In this document: piece after piece, positions 62,339-64,000 of the stretch
How positions within the stretch are numbered: the first letter of the stretch is position 1
Layout: each line of letters begins with the position of its first letter
From: Lasioglossum baleicum
Taxonomy: Eukaryota > Arthropoda > Insecta > Hymenoptera > Halictidae
DNA: 64,000 nt
Assembly (NCBI RefSeq): GCF_051020765.1
Contig: NW_027469105.1
Span: 868,001 to 932,000 of the forward strand
Reading direction: 5' to 3'
Notes under the pieces: generated by a model
Seen by the model: the letters and a program-made list of their open reading frames with translations, nothing else
Database searches by the model: none
Told to the model about the DNA's origin: nothing
Position numbers and translations under genes: made by a program

Positions 62339-64000
62339 ATGAGTAATGTGTCATGCGTTATGCGTTATGGACTATGCTTTATGCGTTATGCGTTATGGGT
62401 TATCCGTTATGCGTCATGCGTTATCCGTTATGCGTTATGCGTTATGCGTTATCCGTTATGGGTTATCCGTTATGCGTTACGCGTTATGCGTTATGCGTTA
62501 TGCGTTATGCGTTATGCGTTATGCGTTATGCGTCATGCGTCATGCGTTATGCGTTATGCGTTATGCTTTATGCGTTATGCGTTATGCGTTATGCGTTATG
62601 CGTTATGCGTTATGCGTTATGCGTTATGCGTTATGCGTTATGCGTTATGCGTTATGCGTTATGCGTTATGGGTTATGCGTTATGCGTTATGCGTTAAGCA
62701 TTAAGCATTATGACTTTTTCATTGAGCGTTATGCGTTATGACTTTTCCATTGAGCGTTATGCGTTATTCGTTATGGGTTATGCGTTATGCGTTATGGGTT
62801 ATGCGTTATGCGTTATGCGTTATGCGTTATGCGTTATGCGTTATGCGTTATGCGTTATGCGTTATGCGTTATGCGTTATGCGTTATGCGTTATGCGTTAT
62901 GCGTTATGCATTATGCGTTATGCGTTATCCGTTATGCGTTATGCGTTATGCGTTATGCGATATGCGTCATGCGTTAAGCGTTATGCGTTATCCATTATGC
63001 GTTATCCGTTATGCGTTATGCGTTATGCGTAATGCGTTATGAGTAATGTGTCATGCGTTATGCGTTATGCGTTATTCGTTAAGCGTTATGCTTTATGCGT
63101 TATGCGTTATTCGTTATGCGTTATGCGTTATGCGTTATGCGTTATGCGTTATGCGTTATGCGTTATGCGTTATGCGATATGCGTTATGCGTTATGCGTTA
63201 TGCGTTATGCGTTATGCGTTACGCGTTATGCGTTATGCGTTATGCGTTATGCGTTATGCGTTATGCGTTATGCGTTATGCGTTATGCGTTATGCGTTATG
63301 CGTTATTCGTTATGCGTTATGCGTTATGCGTTATGCGTTATGCGTTATGCGATGTGCGTTATGCGTTATGCGTTATGCGTTATGCGTTATGCGTTATGCG
63401 TTATGCGTTATGCGTTATGCGTTATGCGTTATGCGTTATGCGTTATGCGTTATGCGTTATGCGTTATGCGTTAAGCATTATGACTTTTTCATTGAGCGTT
63501 ATGCGTTATGACTTTTCCATTGAGCGTTATGCGTTATTCGTTATGGGTTATGCGTTATGCGTTATGGGTTATGCGTTATGCGTTATGCGTTATGCGTTAT
63601 GCGTTATGCGTTATGCATTATGCGTTATGCGTTATCCGTTATGCGTTATGCGTTATGCGTTATGCGTTATGCGTTATGCGTTATGCGTTATGCGTTATGC
63701 GTTATGCGTTATGCGTTATGCGTTATGCGTTATGCGTTATGCGTTATGCGTTATGCGTTATGCGTTATGCGTTATGCGTTATGCGTTATGCGTTACGCGT
63801 TACGCGTTACGCGTTACGCGTTATGCGTTATGCGTTATGCGTTATGCGTTATGCGTTATGCGTTATGCGTTATGCGTTATGCGTTATGCGTTATGCGTTA
63901 TGCGTTATGCGTTATGCGTTATGCGTTATGCGTTATGCGTTATGCGTTATGCGTTATGCGTTATGCGTTATGCGTTATGCGTTATGCGTTATGCGTTATG
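62339..64000 (+). repeat. W-K module, S-K module and right edge
   Basis: Left-type W at 62367, an atgcttt near 62566, atgggtt, doubled aagcatt (62696) and K (D4 62738). The S-type module from 63039 has atccatt shortly before it, a gat-gtg pair at 63347 and K (D4 63508), then atgcatt, atccgtt, a plain run, four consecutive acgcgtt at 63795-63822 and plain units to the last base. The array continues beyond the window. Confidence 0.86.

Larger units (their letters stand above)
1565..62480 (+). repeat. W cassette (atggact, atgcttt, atccgtt string), 29 copies
   Basis: This block of about 120 bases follows a boundary marker, usually by 28 bases. It contains atggact, atgcttt, two atgcgtt, atgggtt, atccgtt, atgcgtc, then spaced atccgtt and atgggtt, ending near acgcgtt. 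Starts of atggact: 1565, 2790, 4645, 7438, 8992, 13717, 14053, 16272, 20885, 21221, 22810, 24700, 26933, 27276, 28102, 30006, 32897, 35326, 36579, 37419, 38686, 41269, 42984, 46155, 48024, 49277, 52217, 53057 and 62367. There are three subtypes. The common one has three atgcgtt between two atccgtt. A second has two (35326, 36579, 37419, 38686, 41269, 42984, 46155, 48024, 52217). A third lacks the atgcgtc and the second atgggtt (24700, 30006, 32897). Confidence 0.9.
886..63052 (+). repeat. Boundary marker A (atgagta, atgtgtc), 83 copies
   Basis: A two-unit marker, normally preceded by atgcgta, atgcgtt, recurs at 886, 1537, 2216, 2762, 3371, 4617, 6059, 7410, 8964, 9314, 9909, 10504, 12058, 12821, 13689, 14025, 16244, 16594, 17091, 17693, 19205, 19982, 20857, 21193, 22061, 22782, 23671, 24581, 25673, 26177, 26905, 27248, 28074, 28963, 29887, 30937, 32309, 32778, 33695, 34808, 35144, 35298, 36152, 36383, 36551, 37244, 37391, 38266, 38490, 38658, 39582, 40730, 41108, 41241, 42102, 42571, 42781, 42956, 43901, 45028, 45721, 45959, 46127, 46736, 46897, 47590, 47828, 47996, 48605, 49249, 51643, 52049, 52189, 52819, 53029, 53680, 54387, 56424, 58328, 60246, 60995, 62339 and 63039. 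Mean spacing is about 760 bases. Copies at 1537, 2762, 4617, 7410, 8964 and 16244 read atgtgcc, and the one at 32309 reads atgtatc. It is the best anchor for dividing the array into modules. Confidence 0.9.
592..63570 (+). repeat. K cassette: paired 21-base T-rich elements, 44 copies
   Basis: A conserved block of 14 units (98 bases; the first is 592-689): aagcatt; the D5 element (atgactt, tttcatt, gagcgtt); atgcgtt; the D4 element (atgactt, ttccatt, gagcgtt); then atgcgtt, attcgtt, atgggtt, two atgcgtt, atgggtt. D4 starts at 627, 1957, 5807, 9657, 11610, 12583, 16839, 18771, 19744, 25267, 25939, 30524, 32064, 33422, 34521, 35655, 35886, 37748, 37986, 39302, 40457, 41598, 41829, 42291, 43628, 44755, 45217, 45448, 46484, 47086, 47317, 48353, 50222, 51370, 52567, 54142, 56158, 58062, 59973, 60645, 60736, 61919, 62738 and 63508. 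D5 always lies 28 bases earlier. Each 21-base element is three diverged heptamers, so phase is kept. The copy at 32064 lacks the second atgggtt. Confidence 0.92.
1..64000 (+). repeat. Heptanucleotide satellite array, unit atgcgtt
   Basis: The entire window is head-to-tail copies of atgcgtt: three leading bases (gtc, the end of an atgcgtc unit), about 9,142 complete units from position 4, and three trailing bases (atg). No stretch is in the opposite orientation and nothing non-repetitive interrupts it. The canonical unit is 3/7 G+C, has one CpG per unit and is G+T-rich on this strand (5 of 7 bases). Units keep the same phase (coordinate modulo 7 = 4) from end to end. About forty variant units occur, nearly all one to three substitutions from canonical, in fixed combinations that define higher-order modules. 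Array size and nested higher-order structure are typical of eukaryotic satellite DNA. The species and chromosomal position cannot be read from the sequence. Confidence 0.98.

Noticed and set aside
592..63570. Insertion sequence or transposon remnants at the T-rich 21-base elements
   Set aside because: They show no inverted ends or target duplications, and each is exactly three heptamers reachable by substitutions from atgcgtt, keeping phase. They are diverged units, not insertions.
1..64000. CRISPR array
   Set aside because: There are no spacers. The repeat is 7 bases and contiguous, and cassettes recur in identical form instead of being unique.
1..64000. Telomere repeat
   Set aside because: The strand is G+T-rich and the unit is seven bases, as in plant telomeres, but the unit lacks a G-run, carries a C on the same strand and is organised in higher-order modules. 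It matches no telomere type I know. A subtelomeric position remains possible.
1..64000. Plasmid iterons or cyanobacterial short tandemly repeated heptamers
   Set aside because: Iterons and bacterial heptamer repeats span tens to hundreds of bases beside genes. A 64-kb array without any gene does not fit a bacterial or phage replicon.
1..64000. Endless-ORF cDNA product of a defence reverse transcriptase
   Set aside because: A stop-free tandem repeat recalls concatemeric cDNA from such systems, but here there is no reverse transcriptase or non-coding RNA gene, the unit is only 7 bases, and the nested duplications need long genomic history.
1..64000. Z-DNA-forming tract
   Set aside because: Each unit has a seven-base alternating purine-pyrimidine stretch (tatgcgt), but every unit is broken by a TT step, so no long alternating tract exists. 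Only a weak tendency can be argued.
1..64000. Pure sequencing or assembly artefact
   Set aside because: Low-complexity artefacts would not give dozens of variant units in conserved order, private variants shared by duplicated segments, or strict phase. Local copy-number errors remain possible, especially at 45-48.6 kb.

Overview
The whole 64,000-base window is one tandem array of the heptamer atgcgtt (reverse complement aacgcat), always head-to-tail in the same orientation. It enters and leaves the window in mid-unit, so the true array is longer than the window. I find no gene, RNA gene, transposon, CRISPR array, promoter or terminator. The long open reading frames on the + strand are a by-product of the repeat. 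Seven is not a multiple of three and the unit makes no stop codon, so all three + frames read the same heptapeptide MRYALCV, while every - frame meets a stop once per 21 bases. The setting is most likely eukaryotic satellite heterochromatin (centromeric, pericentromeric or subtelomeric) in a long-read assembly. That is inferred from array size and nested higher-order structure. I do not recognise the heptamer as the satellite of any particular species.

The array is not monotonous. About forty single-heptamer variants occur in fixed combinations that act as landmarks. The main ones are: a boundary marker A (atgagta, atgtgtc; 83 copies by my count); an S cassette (attcgtt, aagcgtt, atgcttt); a W cassette (atggact, atgcttt and a string of atccgtt/atgggtt; 29 copies); 21-base T-rich cassettes, each exactly three heptamers long (138 copies in four settings); a Q block rich in the pair atgcgat, gtgcgtt; a P/TGY block (gtgcttt, acgggtt); and a cggct block (atcggct, ttgcgtt). 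These recur in modules of about 0.15-2.4 kb, mostly running from one A marker to the next.

Layout: 1-8,963 holds alternating S, W and K modules plus two copies of the cggct block. 8,964-14,200 recurs as 16,244-21,400 (offset about 7.2 kb), with a third partial copy at 26,177-27,500. 22,782-25,700 recurs at 28,074-30,950 (about 5.3 kb). 33.7-45 kb holds three P/TGY blocks and a distinct W subtype in repeats of about 2.1 and 4.3 kb. 45,028-46,750 recurs at 46,897-48,620 with a constant offset of 1,869. 56.2-60.2 kb is a tandem pair of 1,904/1,911 bases.

The most notable property is phase. At every position I checked, from the first heptamer (4) to the last (63,963), units start at coordinates that leave remainder 4 on division by 7. 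All landmark positions and all duplication offsets obey this rule. Divergence is therefore by substitution plus gain or loss of whole heptamers, with no lasting indel of another size. This records how the array evolves (unequal exchange or conversion in register). It could alternatively reflect assembly or consensus effects, which raw reads would settle.
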